64,000 nucleotides of DNA from Glandiceps talaboti (GCF_964340395.1 NC_135568.1:12271276-12335275), one strand, 5' to 3'. Shown: positions 1 to 11,902, counted from the stretch's first letter. Program-made: numbers and translations. Notes: generated from the letters alone by a model not told the origin.

Positions 1-34
1 TGGTCTTGCCATCTTGGTATAAAACCTAATATTT

Positions 35-1080
35 TCACTCCCAGTTTGCTTTTGATAATTTCTATATATTGTTTACTTTAAATCCCAATCCTGACGGTTT
101 TCTGTAAAGAGTGACATTGTTGTTACTTTAATTTAAAGTCGACATTTTTACCATTTTTTAGTCCGTTGTCCATTTTAAAGCCAAATTATTTCATTTTCAG
201 CCTAATTTTGATATAAGTTATGTCACTTTAAGACCTCATTTTTAGCCCAATTCTGACATTTTCTGTAAACGGTGTCACTTTAAAGTTTAACACCCAACTG
301 TGTCATTTTTAGTCTAAACTTTGATAATTTGTCTAATCTTTGATAGTCGCTTTACGGACTAAAATAGACAATGCGTGAAGCAATTCATCGCATGTGACGT
401 CGGAGGTTAGCGACTTGGTGTGTTGACAGTGGCGATTTGCGTAACAAGTTACCATGCCAACTTGTTACGCTGACTTGTTGCATAGACATATAAAGGTTAA
501 AATGTCAATTATAAAGGTTACTTTAAGATTTCCTTGCAGCTGTAAATTAAAAGAAAATTTAGAACAAGATAGTTATAACATTTTGGATTTTTGGACATAT
601 CAATAATAAAACATAAATTCAAGTTCATTCATGGTGATATTAATTTTCCGTACGTCTTTATTTGTATCCAATGAAATGACATTCAATGAAGATCAAACAT
701 TCATATATAAACTGCTGTACTGTAGATAAACAGTAAAACATGACAATAAAATGGCAGAAAACACTTATTGAAATAATGTATATAATAAAAAGACAATGGA
801 AACGTGCAGCAATACCATTTTATGTCATTTTTTTGTACATGTCACAGGTTTTAGTCTAATTCTCACAATTACTAAATAATCTTGCTTTAAATCCTAATTT
901 TGAAAGCTGTTAGTTTTAATTTTGATATGTTGTATAAATTTTGTCACTTTATGCCAAATTTTCTTTTACTTTAATGCCAAATTTGTCACTTTTAGCCCAT
1001 TTTTGGATATTTTGTATAAATTCTGTCACTTCAAGAACTAATTTTGTCAGTATTTAGCCAAAATTTGATCATCCCTATTT
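35..1080. repeat. Degenerate AT-rich direct repeat
   Basis: Variants of a phrase like GTCACTTTAA followed by GCCAAATTTTGA and a TTTTGTATAAA-like stretch recur about every 40-60 bases, clearly in 35-340 and 850-1080. The copies are too diverged for a firm unit length. No coding potential. Confidence 0.5.
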
Positions 1081-2376
1081 TAATATTTTTTATAATTAAG
1101 GCCTATAATTAATTTTGTATTTTAAAAATTCTAGAAATTATCGTTTAAAGATGATCTTACAAAGGAAATAAGACGTTTGTCTTGGTTTTCTGGTTATTAA
1201 TGAAATATTTGGGGTTTTTTACTATTTTGTGTTTAGTTTTATATTTTGGAACAGTAAAAGTTAAAGTTTAGTAAAAAAATCAACAATATAAAGGTTAATT
1301 AATGAAATGAGATCATGTCCATAAATTAGATTCAGTTTTGCCATCTTGGAATTTAGCATCGCTATTTTATACTGTCGTTAACACATTCATGTTGGTAAGT
1401 TGAAATTCTTCAAATTTTGATGAAAGATTGAAAGGTCACAGAAAACAGCACTGTCCACCATGTTTTGTACGAAAACCAAATTGAAAAGAAAAAAATTAAC
1501 AGAAAACTTAATCTGACAGAAAGATAAAATGCCACAAAAATCAATCTACTCTGAGTGGAATATTTTGTACAAAAGTTGAAAGTTAAAAAAAAAAAATATT
1601 TTTTTTTAGTTTTTAGATATAATTTGACCGACTAAAAAAAATGTTGAAAATAATTCCAGGATATTTGTATGATGGTTGAAAATTTTGTTAAAAATGGAAT
1701 AAAAAGATTTTTGACAAGCAAACAAAAATGTAAAAAGGTGTTGATATAATATCCTATACTAAGAATATTAAAGATTAAAAATAGTTGTGTAGATCTTGAC
1801 CTATATACACTCACCCAAAAAAAAAATATTTATTTGTCTGTGCCCAGGGGGAGTCTAAAAATCTTGCCATATCTGATTTCTATTTGAATCCTTGGAGTGG
1901 AGATTGTGTTACATCAACAGAAATTGTGATGTCAGAAATGTTGGATGTTATTCACCTCCTAGATTCTATTTTTATCGGTCATGAAGGGTTTGTGGTAAAG
2001 TTGATAACTCTGGTGACAGAGGGGTAAAATTTGCATAAATTTGGATATCTCGTACCACAGTTTTAAAAATTTCACTTTCTCAGATTCTATTTTATCGATA
2101 TAAATGTTTTGGTAACCCTAGCAACAAAGGGCTTAAAATTTGCATAGATATGCCTGTCTTGTACCAAGATTTGGGTGGGGACCTTGGTAACAGATTTAGT
2201 AAAAGTTGCAGAAATTTACATAACTTAGCTCATCAGTTTGTTTGGGCACAGACAGGCTAAAAGTTATATATATTTGCATATATTGTACAATAATTTTGAA
2301 TAATGTTCACTTATCAAATACTATTCTATTGTTCCAATAGTGTTTTGGTAAGGTTGGTAAACCTGGTAACAGTCAT

Positions 2377-2491
2377 CTTGAAGGACTAATGCTTCTAGTA
2401 CATATTTCAGCCATCCTAACTGCCATTTTGATTTTTACAATTCAAAACTCAAAATGGTTGTAAGGATAGTGTAGTAGCAAAGTCCTTCAAG
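2377..2491. repeat. Foldback whose right arm is the first minisatellite unit
   Basis: The segment starting CTTGAAGGACTAA at 2377 and running to about 2421 is the reverse complement of the 59-bp unit that starts at 2481 (AGTCCTTCAAG). The space between contains the complementary pair GCCATTTTGA and TCAAAATGG. The whole can fold into a hairpin of about 115 bases, a small foldback element next to the array. Confidence 0.7.
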
Positions 2492-3105
2492 TCTACAGGT
2501 AGGCTACAGTTAGGATAGCTGAAATAGTGTAGTAGTGTTAGTCCTTCAAGTCTACAGGTAGGCTACAGTTAGGATAACTGAAATAGTGTAGTAGTGTTAG
2601 TCCTTCAAGTCTACAGGTAGGCTACAGTTAGGATAACTGAAATAGTGTAGTAGTGTTAGTCCTTCAAGTCTACAGGTAGGCTACAGTTAGGATAACTGAA
2701 ATAGTGTAGTAGTGTTAGTCCATCAAGTCTACAGGTAGGCTACAGTTAGGATAGCTGAAATAGTGTAGTAGTGTTAGTCCTTCAAGTCTACAGGTAGGCT
2801 ACAGTTAGGATAGCTGAAATAGTGTAGTAGTGTTAGTCCTTCAAGACTACAGGTAGGCTACAGTTAGGATAGCTGAAATAGTGTAGTAGTGTTAGTCCTT
2901 CAAGTCTACAGGTAGGCTACAGTTAGGATAGCTGAAATAGTGTAGTAGTGTTTAACAGTTAGTCCTTCAAGACTACAGGTAGGCTACAGTTAGGATAGCT
3001 GAAATAGCGTAGTAGTGTTAGTCCTTCAAGACTTTAGGTAGGCTACAGTTAGGATAGCTGAAATAGTGTAGTAGTGTTAGTCCTTCAAGTTTACAGGTAA
3101 GCTAG
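2481..3105 (+). repeat. 59-bp minisatellite, about 10.5 units
   Basis: Units start at 2481, 2540, 2599, 2658, 2717, 2776, 2835, 2894, 2961 (after an 8-base insertion), 3020 and 3079 (partial). Each begins AGTCCTTCAAG and contains ACAGGTAGGCTACAG, which includes a splice-donor-like CAG/GTAGG. Copies differ at only a few positions, so expansion is recent. It lies in the intron upstream of kinase-1 exon 6520. Confidence 0.92.
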
Positions 3106-4060
3106 TCAAAACCTAGCCTGAAATCCATGCAGATGGGGATTTCAAATTTTGGTTTCCCGCATTGATTTCAGGTTAGTGTAAACCTGGCAAACTTCATGAA
3201 GGTTTCCATGTTGGGTAACATAATTGAGGTAAATTATCTTGCAAAGTCCATTGTAAGATTTCTCGTTACCATAATGGTTTGTTGAATTCTATTATTGTCT
3301 GAAATTCTAGGTGTACATGTCCAGCCGAAAAAGACAAATTCTCAACCATACTCTGTTAGTTCCAGTACCATCCTGTAGAACTTCAGAAATGTTTTCACAT
3401 TGCATCGCAACTTTTGATGAAGTCTCTCTATACAGTGTGTACGACATTGTGCTACCTTTCTGTCAAAAAAATCAAGTTTTGTGTGAAAATTTGAAAACTT
3501 TTGTCAAATCTTGTACGACACTACAGTTAAAAATCTCATTTGAGACAAAATTGCATATCATTAACCTTTTATGACCTATCAAATTCACTTGATCTTCATA
3601 CCACAAATTTGTCGTACGTGCGACATAGGCAGTCAACTTTTATGAAAGTATGTGAAGATTTCACAGACAAATAACATCAAAGTTGATACAGAGATGTGGC
3701 AGAAAAACCATAAGTATTTGCCATGGAATGTTTGACTGAAAAGTGGTATTTTATGTGAAATGTTTTTTTGAGCTGGGTTTGGTGATTATTTACAACAATA
3801 AAACAGTAATATATTGTTTAATAGTCAGGATTAGGAATGGTATTAAAATTAGAAACGTATGTGATGTTTCGATCCGATGATCCTATCGTCTACTACCAAC
3901 CTTGATCCTTGATCACACAAGTGTGTCATGGTCAGCTATAGACAGATTGAAGCACCACGTTCGTTCTAAATTTACCATTCCAAAGTAACTATATTTTACT
4001 GGCCTGCTATATAACAAAGTAAAAGACATTATATTGTAATACTATGTATGTTCATTGTGG

Positions 4061-4355
4061 AAGGACTAAGATTCATATACAAGTTCTGACAGACATATTT
4101 TGACAGACATGTTTCAAACAAATCACTTGTCCTTCTTCTGAGTGTTTAACAGGATCTGACAGCTGAATTTGACAAATATTGAAGCTAACCTTTTCACACT
4201 TCTGGTTAATTACTCAACATCTCCAACAAATTTGAATCATTCTGTCAGATCTAGATAGACACTGAAGAAGGACAAGTGATTTGCTCCAAACATGTCTGTT
4301 TTGTAATCAAAAGTGGAAGGCGAGAACTTGTGGTTTCTTTCCAAGGCTGGTCCTT
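4061..4355. mobile_element. Foldback / MITE-like inverted repeat, about 295 bp
   Basis: The left arm (about 4061-4158, including ACAAATCACTTGTCCTTCTT) is matched in reverse complement by the right arm (about 4240-4355, including AAGAAGGACAAGTGATTTG). The inner 55-60 bp of each arm are strongly complementary; the outer parts match with gaps. A loop of about 80 bases separates them. There is no open reading frame and no clear target duplication, so the superfamily is unknown. Confidence 0.7.
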
Positions 4356-4747
4356 ATATAATACATTAAAACTAAATTTATATAATCATCACTTGATTAG
4401 AATGAATCTAGTGATGCCAAGAAACACAGAAGTTAATTTGTGAAAATCATATGAAAAATTAGAATTTTTCTGCAGTTGGAATTTTTACAATATTTTTATG
4501 TTTGATTGAAATAATTAATTCAACTGGTATTATTCATAAATGGTAATAATTTTAAAGTTTATTTATAATACACCTGTTCTCGTGGGAGCTCCAGGTGGTA
4601 GTCAAAGAATGAAGTGTAACAGTGTAAGGGCACAGGGTGATAATTGGAATAATGGTTACAATGCTGACAGAAAGTGACAAGTGGAGAAGAATTAAATAAC
4701 TAGTCATTAATTCAATATTATGACAGAATCCTGTGACATGCGAGTGC

Positions 4748-4884
4748 ATGTGTGGTGTACTCGAGGTATTTGCACAAGTGCTTGCAGTGTTTTCTGCACC
4801 TGTACTTTCATGAACGTTATGAGTGAAAGTGCAGCGAAAAAACACTGCAAGCACAACTACAAATACCCCTGAGTACCCACATTG
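4748..4884. repeat. Long imperfect hairpin with a very short loop
   Basis: The arm from 4757 (GTACTCGAGGTATTTG, then GTGCTTGCAGTGTTTT) pairs with the arm ending at 4876 (AAACACTGCAAGCAC, then CAAATACCCCTGAGTAC). The loop is only a few bases around 4812-4820. The stem is about 55-60 bp with few bulges. It could be a small palindromic MITE or a precursor-like RNA hairpin; the sequence alone does not decide. Confidence 0.7.
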
Positions 4885-6519
4885 GAATTCTCATGGCATG
4901 TGGTTCTGTTATTAATATTATTACATATGTTCATCCCGAACGACAAATCTCCATAAAAATGACACTATGTGATCACACATTTTTGTGTAGAATTAACAAT
5001 CACGTTTCATCTGCATATCATTTGCATGCAGGTATGCAATAATGTTTTCGGTATTGCACTGTAGTGTAAATACTACAAGTATGTGCATGCACAGTAGTGC
5101 ACAATATGTAATAAATAAATCAAACTTGAATTGTGTGAATGTTACTAAAACGAAGTGAAAAAATAATGTCAAAAAAAAATGGCGGGAAACCAATGAACGA
5201 CATGTAACAAATCTCCAGCTGGTGATTTTCAACCCTATGCTATGTTTGTCTGAATAATCTAATAATAACAAAAAACATACAGTCTGAAATATTCAGCTAC
5301 ATTTCTGGGGATAAATGGAAAGTTTATTTTCTTCAGAAGGGAAAACATCAAAACAATCTCAAAAAACAGTATATGACTTTATCCAGCTGCTAAAATGTAG
5401 AGATAATTAGAAACAGTTGCAAGGGGATGACCTCTCCAGCTGCACTACTTTGATCATTGTATAATATAACAAGAATGCTTGATGGTATGATCTAAAATGG
5501 CCCACACCAAATATCAAATTGATTCCTTTGAGATTTCCAGTAAAATCTAGTACCACAAACTAAAATGATGATGTTATTTTGAGACTCAAAATTTACGGTT
5601 TTGATGACATCGAATAAAATGTAGACCATGTTGACTTCAGAACTAGATTGACATCACAAAATATCAAATTTATTATTTTGGGACATGGATTAAAATCCAG
5701 ACCGGTTGACTCAAGGATGAACTAAAATGGCGACACCAATGATGTATGGTTGTGGGACAGTGACAGAATAGAATCAGAACTGGTTAACTTAAAATGAACT
5801 GCAATGACAATGTTCAATATCAGATTTATTCTTTTAGAACATGTACTAAATCTCAGCCTTGTTGACTTTCCCTTTTCACACTGCCAGCTAACTGTCAGAA
5901 ACATTACCGAAAAACAAAAAAAACTAAATGTTCCATGTACAATATTTTACTATTAAGTGTCATGTTGGCAAACTTTACAGTACAATTGAAAACACCTTAC
6001 TTTTGCTCCTTCTGTCAATTTTGTCACACATTTTGATTTGAGAGAGAAAAATTCCCATCTGCGAGAATATACCATAAAATTAAATGATAACACACAACTG
6101 ATTAAAAATGTATATTTTTTCATAAAATATGGGGGGAAAAAGTTGACCAAGTCCATCAGAGCTCAGAAACATTTAATATAAGCCATAGCGGCATTTTTGT
6201 AGACTGTTTGAAAATCTTGACTTTAATTTCACAAAATTTTGTTTTGATTTCTGTCTCTGTCCATGTGTACCCCCTCCCCTTCTCCTCTCAACCCCTCTTA
6301 TAAATGCAGAATTTCTGTTGAGGTATGCTTTCTGCAAAGTGATTTTTTCCAGTGTGATTCAATCCAGGCCTCACGATGCAGGCAGTATAGTGGTCTGCCT
6401 AAATATTACACAAGAATGTCCGCAAGAGTATAAAGACATTCATCTTAAAAACAAAAACCTTGCTAAAGTTTGATAGGCCTCAAATAAAACTTGCATATTT
6501 TCTCTCTTTTTTTTTGTAG

Positions 6520-6669
6520 ATTATGTGGTATTTCACCGTTCCGTGGTAAATCAAGATTTGAAACTTTTCAGAATATCTTTGATGCAAGATGGAAGCTGAC
6601 GGAAAGGTTCAACGAGCTGTCTCAGTCCTGCAAGGATTTCCTCCGCCATACTCTAGTGTTACATGCCAG
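6520..6669 (+). CDS. Kinase-1 C-lobe exon (subdomains IX-X)
   Basis: After the acceptor TTTTTTTTTGTAG the exon reads, from its second base, LCGISPFRGKSRFETFQN and on to KDFLRHTLVLHA. This aligns with the C-lobe of MLCK/titin-like kinases (compare GLSPFMGDND and KEFIENLLVLDP in kinase 2 of this gene). It is entered with one base completing a codon and leaves in phase 2 (GCC AG). The donor after 6669 is weak (GTCCGT), and a better-looking GTGAGT sits 4 bases on. I prefer 6669 because it makes LVLHASERY the normal length and puts the intron at exactly the codon and phase used in kinase 2 (31091). The catalytic loop and DFG region are upstream of the window, so activity cannot be judged. Confidence 0.88.
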
Positions 6670-7158
6670 GTCCGTGAGTTAATCACTTCTAGTAATTCCA
6701 ACTAACTTCTAAATATGGCAGAGGTATGTGCAGTTGAGGAAATCTGGGGACCTTGTAAAGTCTGATGCTCTAACAATTAAGTGGGACCTTCCATTATTGG
6801 CCCCTTGTTTCTCCTCCCATGTTAGTGTGTAATGTTATCAGACAGCCAAACATATTGGAGTGATTTTAACTTTACTCCAGTGTATGCACTTTGGCAACTT
6901 TCCAAAACACAGACATGGAGAAACAAATAGTAGAAAACCCTACCCCCAAAAAAAACAGGACATCAAAAAAAAATGTTATCATATTTTTTTGGTGTTTTCC
7001 AAAAATGCAAATGTGTATGTGTGTGGTACTGAAAACGTGATGGTGAAAAAATTGATGAAAGAATGTGAAAAATTCCAATGTGTTGAATGTGTTTGTTGAT
7101 TGTAATTACCATGGCAATGTCAGTTTGTTTTCATCCATAATGATTGTTTTGGAAATAG

Positions 7159-7279
7159 CGAAAGGTATAGTGGAAGCAAATGCTTGCGGCATCCGTGGTT
7201 ATCGTCCAGAAATGAAGAAATTACAGCCCATCCCTTGGATTGCACGGATCTCAAGAAGTTTCTGGAAAGACAAGTTGAG
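7159..7279 (+). CDS. Kinase-1 final exon: subdomain XI and start of the regulatory tail
   Basis: The reading frame gives ERYSGSKCLRHPWLSSRN, with the invariant subdomain XI arginine and the HPWL motif that closes the kinase fold. It then runs through a linker to CTDLKKFLERQVE and the donor GAG/GTAAAA. The acceptor is AAATAG before 7159. The first base completes the split Ser codon, and the exit phase is 0. In kinase 2 the same stretch is divided over two exons (32844-32889 and 33117-33188), so one intron was lost here or gained there. KKFLERQVE aligns with RRFLARRKWQ of kinase 2 but lacks the tryptophan and the basic cluster. An upstream acceptor (TCAG before 7123) would keep the frame open and add 12 residues; I consider it less likely. 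Confidence 0.87.
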
Positions 7280-7548
7280 GTAAAATATGTGATTTACTGT
7301 ACAGTGGTCTAACATTACTGTGTATGGTTTCGCATGCCATGATGTCTGTGTGTCTTGTGACCTTTACAAATCGCCCTCAGCCAACCAGAGCAGCTGTTTA
7401 TCTTGACTCTGGCACGCTGTGATTGGTCGCCTGCGCTGATAGTTCTCATACTTCTCATGTTTCTCATTTCTGTCATATTTTGTGCGGGCTTGGGGTTATT
7501 CTTGCCTGTAACTAGCTAACAGGACACTTTGGTTGGTTTCCACCACAG

Positions 7549-7601
7549 ACAAGAGACACCGTCAAAGCGGCAGCTCAAAATCCAACAACTGTCATGGCTG
7601 G
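7549..7601 (+). CDS. Linker exon after kinase 1
   Basis: A 53-base exon bounded by the acceptor TTCCACCACAG and the donor GCTG/GTAAGT. It enters in phase 0 and leaves in phase 1, reading TRDTVKAAAQNPTTVMA. Its phases fit both the preceding kinase-1 exon and the following Ig exon. The segment sits exactly where kinase 2 places the second half of its calmodulin-binding helix. The spacing is similar, but hydrophobic anchors and positive charge are mostly gone. It is probably a vestigial regulatory tail acting as a linker. No catalytic function is expected. Confidence 0.82.
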
Positions 7602-9470
7602 TAAGTTTACTCAACTTTTTCAAACTCTTCATTTTCTGTTTGCTAATTCTTTAGCTATACATAGCCAGTGTGTGTGTATATATACATACATTGCAACCAT
7701 TATTATGACATCGCTTAGGTAATCCCAATTGGCCTTCATTATGCTGAAATAGAGCCTTGATGGACAAAAGTTGACAGGGATATGCAAAATATGACAGACT
7801 TCGCAAGTCAACAACCTTTTGCATGTTCTGCTCAACTTTTTGGAACGATATTAAAATGGTAGAATGTTGGCTTGAGAATATTGGAAAAATAAAAAGAGCT
7901 TGCATATGGAATGAAAAGTTTTTAGCTGCTAGTTGTAAATTTAGCTGGGCCCCCATAGGGTGGTTTTTTGATGACACAGTGTCTGAAGTTATTTGTGCTA
8001 AGACCCTGGGTGGGATATTTGTAGACCCTACATCTTCAGAAAAGTTAGCAGTCTCAGACAGTCTTATATCTGCAAAATTTGGATAATCAATCATTATTTA
8101 TGAATGAGACATTTTATTAAGTGTTGGTCACTTAGATTTCAGTAAAAAGGATTTTTTATATTAAGAAAGGGAGACATGTTAAAAAGATAAACATTTTTTT
8201 GTTAACGTTTTAGATCTATTGTTATTCACATTGTAGTGTTAACTGCTATGCACAATTTGTTAGAAATCATAATTTGTAAATATAATTTGTAAATTTGGGT
8301 AGAATTTCTTCTAAAAGTTACAAAATTATGCTAATGAAATATCTGCCCTTTTTAAATTGATATATTTTGTTATGAATTCACTTGTTCAGATGATGCCAAA
8401 GAGCTTAGTCGAAATTTGCATTAAATTTTTTGAAACATGGAAGAAATGTTGTCCCAAATTTTATACTGAGAAAGAAAATTTTTTTTTACTTTTTACGAGT
8501 AACTGGCTTTGGATAATTTTGACAACTCAAGGTCAATGAAGGTTTTATCAAAAATGAACAAAGATAAGAAAATGAGAATTCGTCATTTGAAAGTTTAGGC
8601 GGGAAATAGTTGTAACAATAACAGAAGGCTTACAGGGCGTTACAAAGAAGCCATTTTATTTAGTTATTTGTACAATTGACATGATTTACATCAAGAAAGT
8701 GATTATTTTAACCTCAATTCATTGGAAAGGTCAAGTTTTTGTAACCCCAGTGAGAAATTTGCCTAGAAGTCAACAAATTTTGCAAGAATTTTTTTTCTAA
8801 AATGTTGGGCAGAATGTATTTATATTAGTCTGACAACACTTTTGAGAATAGATTTTCAGTTTCAGTCCAAAAAGAAATAAAAATTCAATAAAAATTTCAA
8901 AAAAGTTTAAATTTTGACATGTTTAATAGATTGGGTCAAGAAATACATGTAATTAATTGTAATGGCTACATGACATGTAGAGCAGGTCAGTCCAGTGGTG
9001 AGGAAGGGGGGGGGGGGATAATTTCACCCTTGTGTAAAAAGTAATAGAATTTTAACAAAATAAAAAAAGTTAGACTTTTAATCATGTAGAGGAACATTTG
9101 ACACCCCATCCTAAAAAAGGCAATACTTATTTTAACATGATAAAATTTACATGTAATTTTTAGAGGGATAGTATTGAAGCTCTGTTCAAACATGGAGTTT
9201 TGGCACCCTATCGAAAATAGGCGGAAAAAATTGCTTAACTTTAGGTAAAATTACAAATTTGATATGTAATTTTAGAGAGTATAATATTTACTGTCACTTC
9301 GTATATTATTATTATTATTATTATTATTATTATCCAGAATAATATACAGATTGTGATTTTGATCTTCTTGAAATAAGACAAAAAATTTTGGTATGTACGT
9401 TAGTTTAAATTTTGGTTCATGTATTTCAGCAGAAAATATATACAAACATTTTTTTATTGTGTTTTCACAG
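7602..9470. other. Intron between linker and Ig exon
   Basis: No coding signal recognised. It holds a G-rich run near 9006-9018 and an (ATT)n microsatellite at about 9303-9333. Open frames here are uninterpretable AT-rich sequence. Confidence 0.75.
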
Positions 9471-9799
9471 AATGTGCCCCATGCTTTAAGCAGAAGCTAA
9501 CTGACTGCCCAGTGGTGGAGGGTGACGCAGCTCTGCTGACTGTCAAGGTTGATGGTAACCCTATCCCAGAAGTCTGTTGGTTCTACTCAGAGGAAGAACA
9601 ATCCAAAGACAAAAAGGCGATAGAGGAAGACAAAAAATATGAATTTGAAAACTTAGAAGACGGTACTTGTACCTTGACAGTTAAAAATGCTACCCTTGAT
9701 GATATTGGCTTTTACACTTGCAAAGTTAGCAACACTTACGGCTCAGAGGAGTGCTCTTGTGAGCTAGGTGTAGAGGAGGACCCCTTGAAGAATATGTAA
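9471..9799 (+). CDS. I-set Ig domain exon; 3' boundary uncertain
   Basis: After the acceptor GTTTTCACAG the frame gives ECAPCFKQKLTDCPVVEG, then VDGNPIPEVCWFY, and ends with the hallmark DDIGFYTCKVSNTYGSEE. This is an I-set Ig domain of about 95 residues, as found between kinase or FN3 modules of muscle giant kinases. The usual B-strand cysteine is replaced (TVKVDG instead of a DCKIEG-like stretch), so the normal disulphide cannot form. The exon end has three readings. A donor after 9767 (CTAG/GTGTAG, phase 1) joins 21990. A donor after 9795 (AATAT/GTAACG, phase 2) joins 22996 directly. Or the frame reads on to the TAA at 9797-9799 as an alternative C-terminus (GVEEDPLKNM). Both donors are weak. 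Confidence 0.88.
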
Positions 9800-11489
9800 C
9801 GTTCATACACACAAAAATCTACCGCTTTGAACATTGACTTTGAACCTCAGATATTCAGCTTTCTGTAATACTATCAATGCTTGAAAAGACAGTTACATTT
9901 TGCCTTTGACAACTCCTGAACTCTGCTTTAGTGAAGAAGAACTTCAGGAACTCTTTAGAGAACTATATTTCCATGGCTCACATAGTAGTGCCTCTATGTC
10001 ATTTCTATATGAGCTATTGAACTTTAGTGACATTTATTTTACTACCATTGCAACTATGTAGCCATTTTCTCTCTTGAGCTCTTCCATCTACCATCTCCTC
10101 CCTACTTATGACATCTGAAATATAATATTGAATGGAGTTTTACTTGTTCCCACCAGCAGTACTCGATACACAAAGAGACTGCATGACTCCGTGAAATTTT
10201 TATCAGGAAACTGCAAATAAGGAAAAAAAAAACAATGTTCAACTTGATGATTTCTATGATTTAATTTTCTGTGACTTTAGAACTTTGCAAACTTTCTGCA
10301 TGGCTAGCATTTAGAGTGAAGCCGTAGTATATACGATAGCTAGCAGTGTGACAGTGTCCGACTACTATTCCTGGAAGCTCATCTCCCTGTAGACATCTAG
10401 TTATGGATTTCTTTTTTAAATCTGTTTCTGTCTGTCTGACATCTCTGAACGAAGAAAAAACAGAATTAAATCTAATTTCCTGACTTACGTATAATTGTCT
10501 GGCGTCCCTCTCTCATTACAGCTGACCTACCTATAATACATAATGGAATCACCCATCTGCACCCCCTCCCAAAAAAAATCCACCCCTGTTGCCTGCAGAA
10601 TGGAATCTTCTGTATGTGAAGGTTCTTGCCTGTGCAGGGAACAGGGTGGCTCACAGGCTAAAGAGCTGTTTTGAAATTGAGACCATTGCAGTTATCTCTG
10701 CGTAGATTTAATACCTTATTTGTCTATGTTCTCTGACGTCTGTTTGCACTGACCCTGAAAACTGGCACCAAATATTTTAGCTGTCCTAGCAGACTGTATT
10801 GACATCAGCATAGAAAGGAGGATCAGATACCGTAGTGGTGTGTGGTAGATTTGTTTATTTTTAGATCTCTCAGTCTGGGAAATTTATCGCTGTTAGAGTA
10901 ACTCGACTAAATATCTACAGAGCTAGAACTTTGTCACGAACTGTATCTGGTCCAAACAAACTAAATAAATGGTAACTTTTTCAGCAATATTGTCTGCAAA
11001 ACTTCCTAAACATTTAAACATAATTGCTCATAACAAAAAAAAAGTAAAACATTAACTTTCCCAGCAGTTCTCAAAACTTTCTACACAATTTACAAAATTG
11101 CCTTAAAAAGGAATTTGGTACGTTATCATTGGCTAAAGTAACAAGCATGAAATGTTAACTTTCCCAACAGTGTTGTTATCTGACCCTCCTAAAATCTGTG
11201 AAAATGCCCCAAAAAGATCTTGTATTTTCTGTTTGAATATTAGGAGATAACAATAGATAGATGATATTATAATAGATTGTCTCAGCGAATAGAGAGATTC
11301 TAAACTACAAACTAAGTTGTCATGGTTACAGTTAGGTATTGGATAGAAATGGAGTTAGCATAGAATTTATTTGTTTGGTATACTATCATTCAAAATTGTA
11401 AACAACAACAAAAACATTTAATTGTATACTTTGCCTGATTGTTAAGATAGGATGGACTGACTGACTGGCTGATTGAGTTGATGAGTGGG

Positions 11490-11729
11490 TAGGTGAATGG
11501 GTGGGTGGGTGGGTGGGTGGGTGGGTGGGTGGGTGCGTGCCTGCATGAGTGAGTTGAGTGAGTGAGTGAGTGAGTGAGTGAGTGAGTGAGTGCGTGCCTG
11601 CATGAGTGAGTTGAGTGAGTGAGTGAGTGAATGAGTGAGTGAGTGAGTGAGTGGTGAGTGAGTGAGTGAGTGCGTGCCTGCATGAGTGAGTTGAGTGAGT
11701 GTCAGTGAGTGAGTGAGTGAGTGAGTGAC
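11490..11729. repeat. (GTGG)n/(GTGA)n microsatellite with higher-order units
   Basis: GGTG repeats pass into GTGA repeats. The phrase GTGCGTGCCTGCATGAGTGA recurs about three times (near 11532, 11591 and 11670), which shows a higher-order duplication inside the microsatellite. Confidence 0.9.
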
Positions 11730-11902
11730 TTACAGATAAGAATGTTGACATCAACCAAATCATATAAATTATTATAACCGAGAACATAGTGTGTGGTGTG
11801 GATAAAATTGTTTAATCTCGGATAACAATATTTCACAGTTGGGCAATGTCAGTAGGGGTATAGTTTCGATTGTATGTGAGAATCTGAAGTTTGTTAACAT
11901 TT

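Larger units (their letters stand above)
1..6519. other. Intron (or upstream) sequence before the first visible kinase-1 exon
   Basis: I see no exon with recognisable kinase, Ig or FN3 sequence here on either strand. The stretch holds a degenerate repeat (35-1080), a foldback plus 59-bp minisatellite (2377-3105), a long foldback (4061-4355) and a compact hairpin (4748-4884). The exon at 6520 starts in the middle of a codon inside the kinase C-lobe, so at least one earlier exon must lie upstream of position 1 or be too short to recognise here. Confidence 0.7.

Noticed and set aside
3311-3574. 87-residue + strand open frame
   Set aside because: No resemblance to kinase, Ig or FN3, no convincing acceptor-donor pair, and no family I recognise.
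6674-6682. Stronger-looking donor GTGAGT at 6674 for the first kinase-1 exon
   Set aside because: It would require a phase-0 partner and insert extra residues inside LVLHA-ERY. The site at 6669 restores normal kinase length and the intron position shared with kinase 2.
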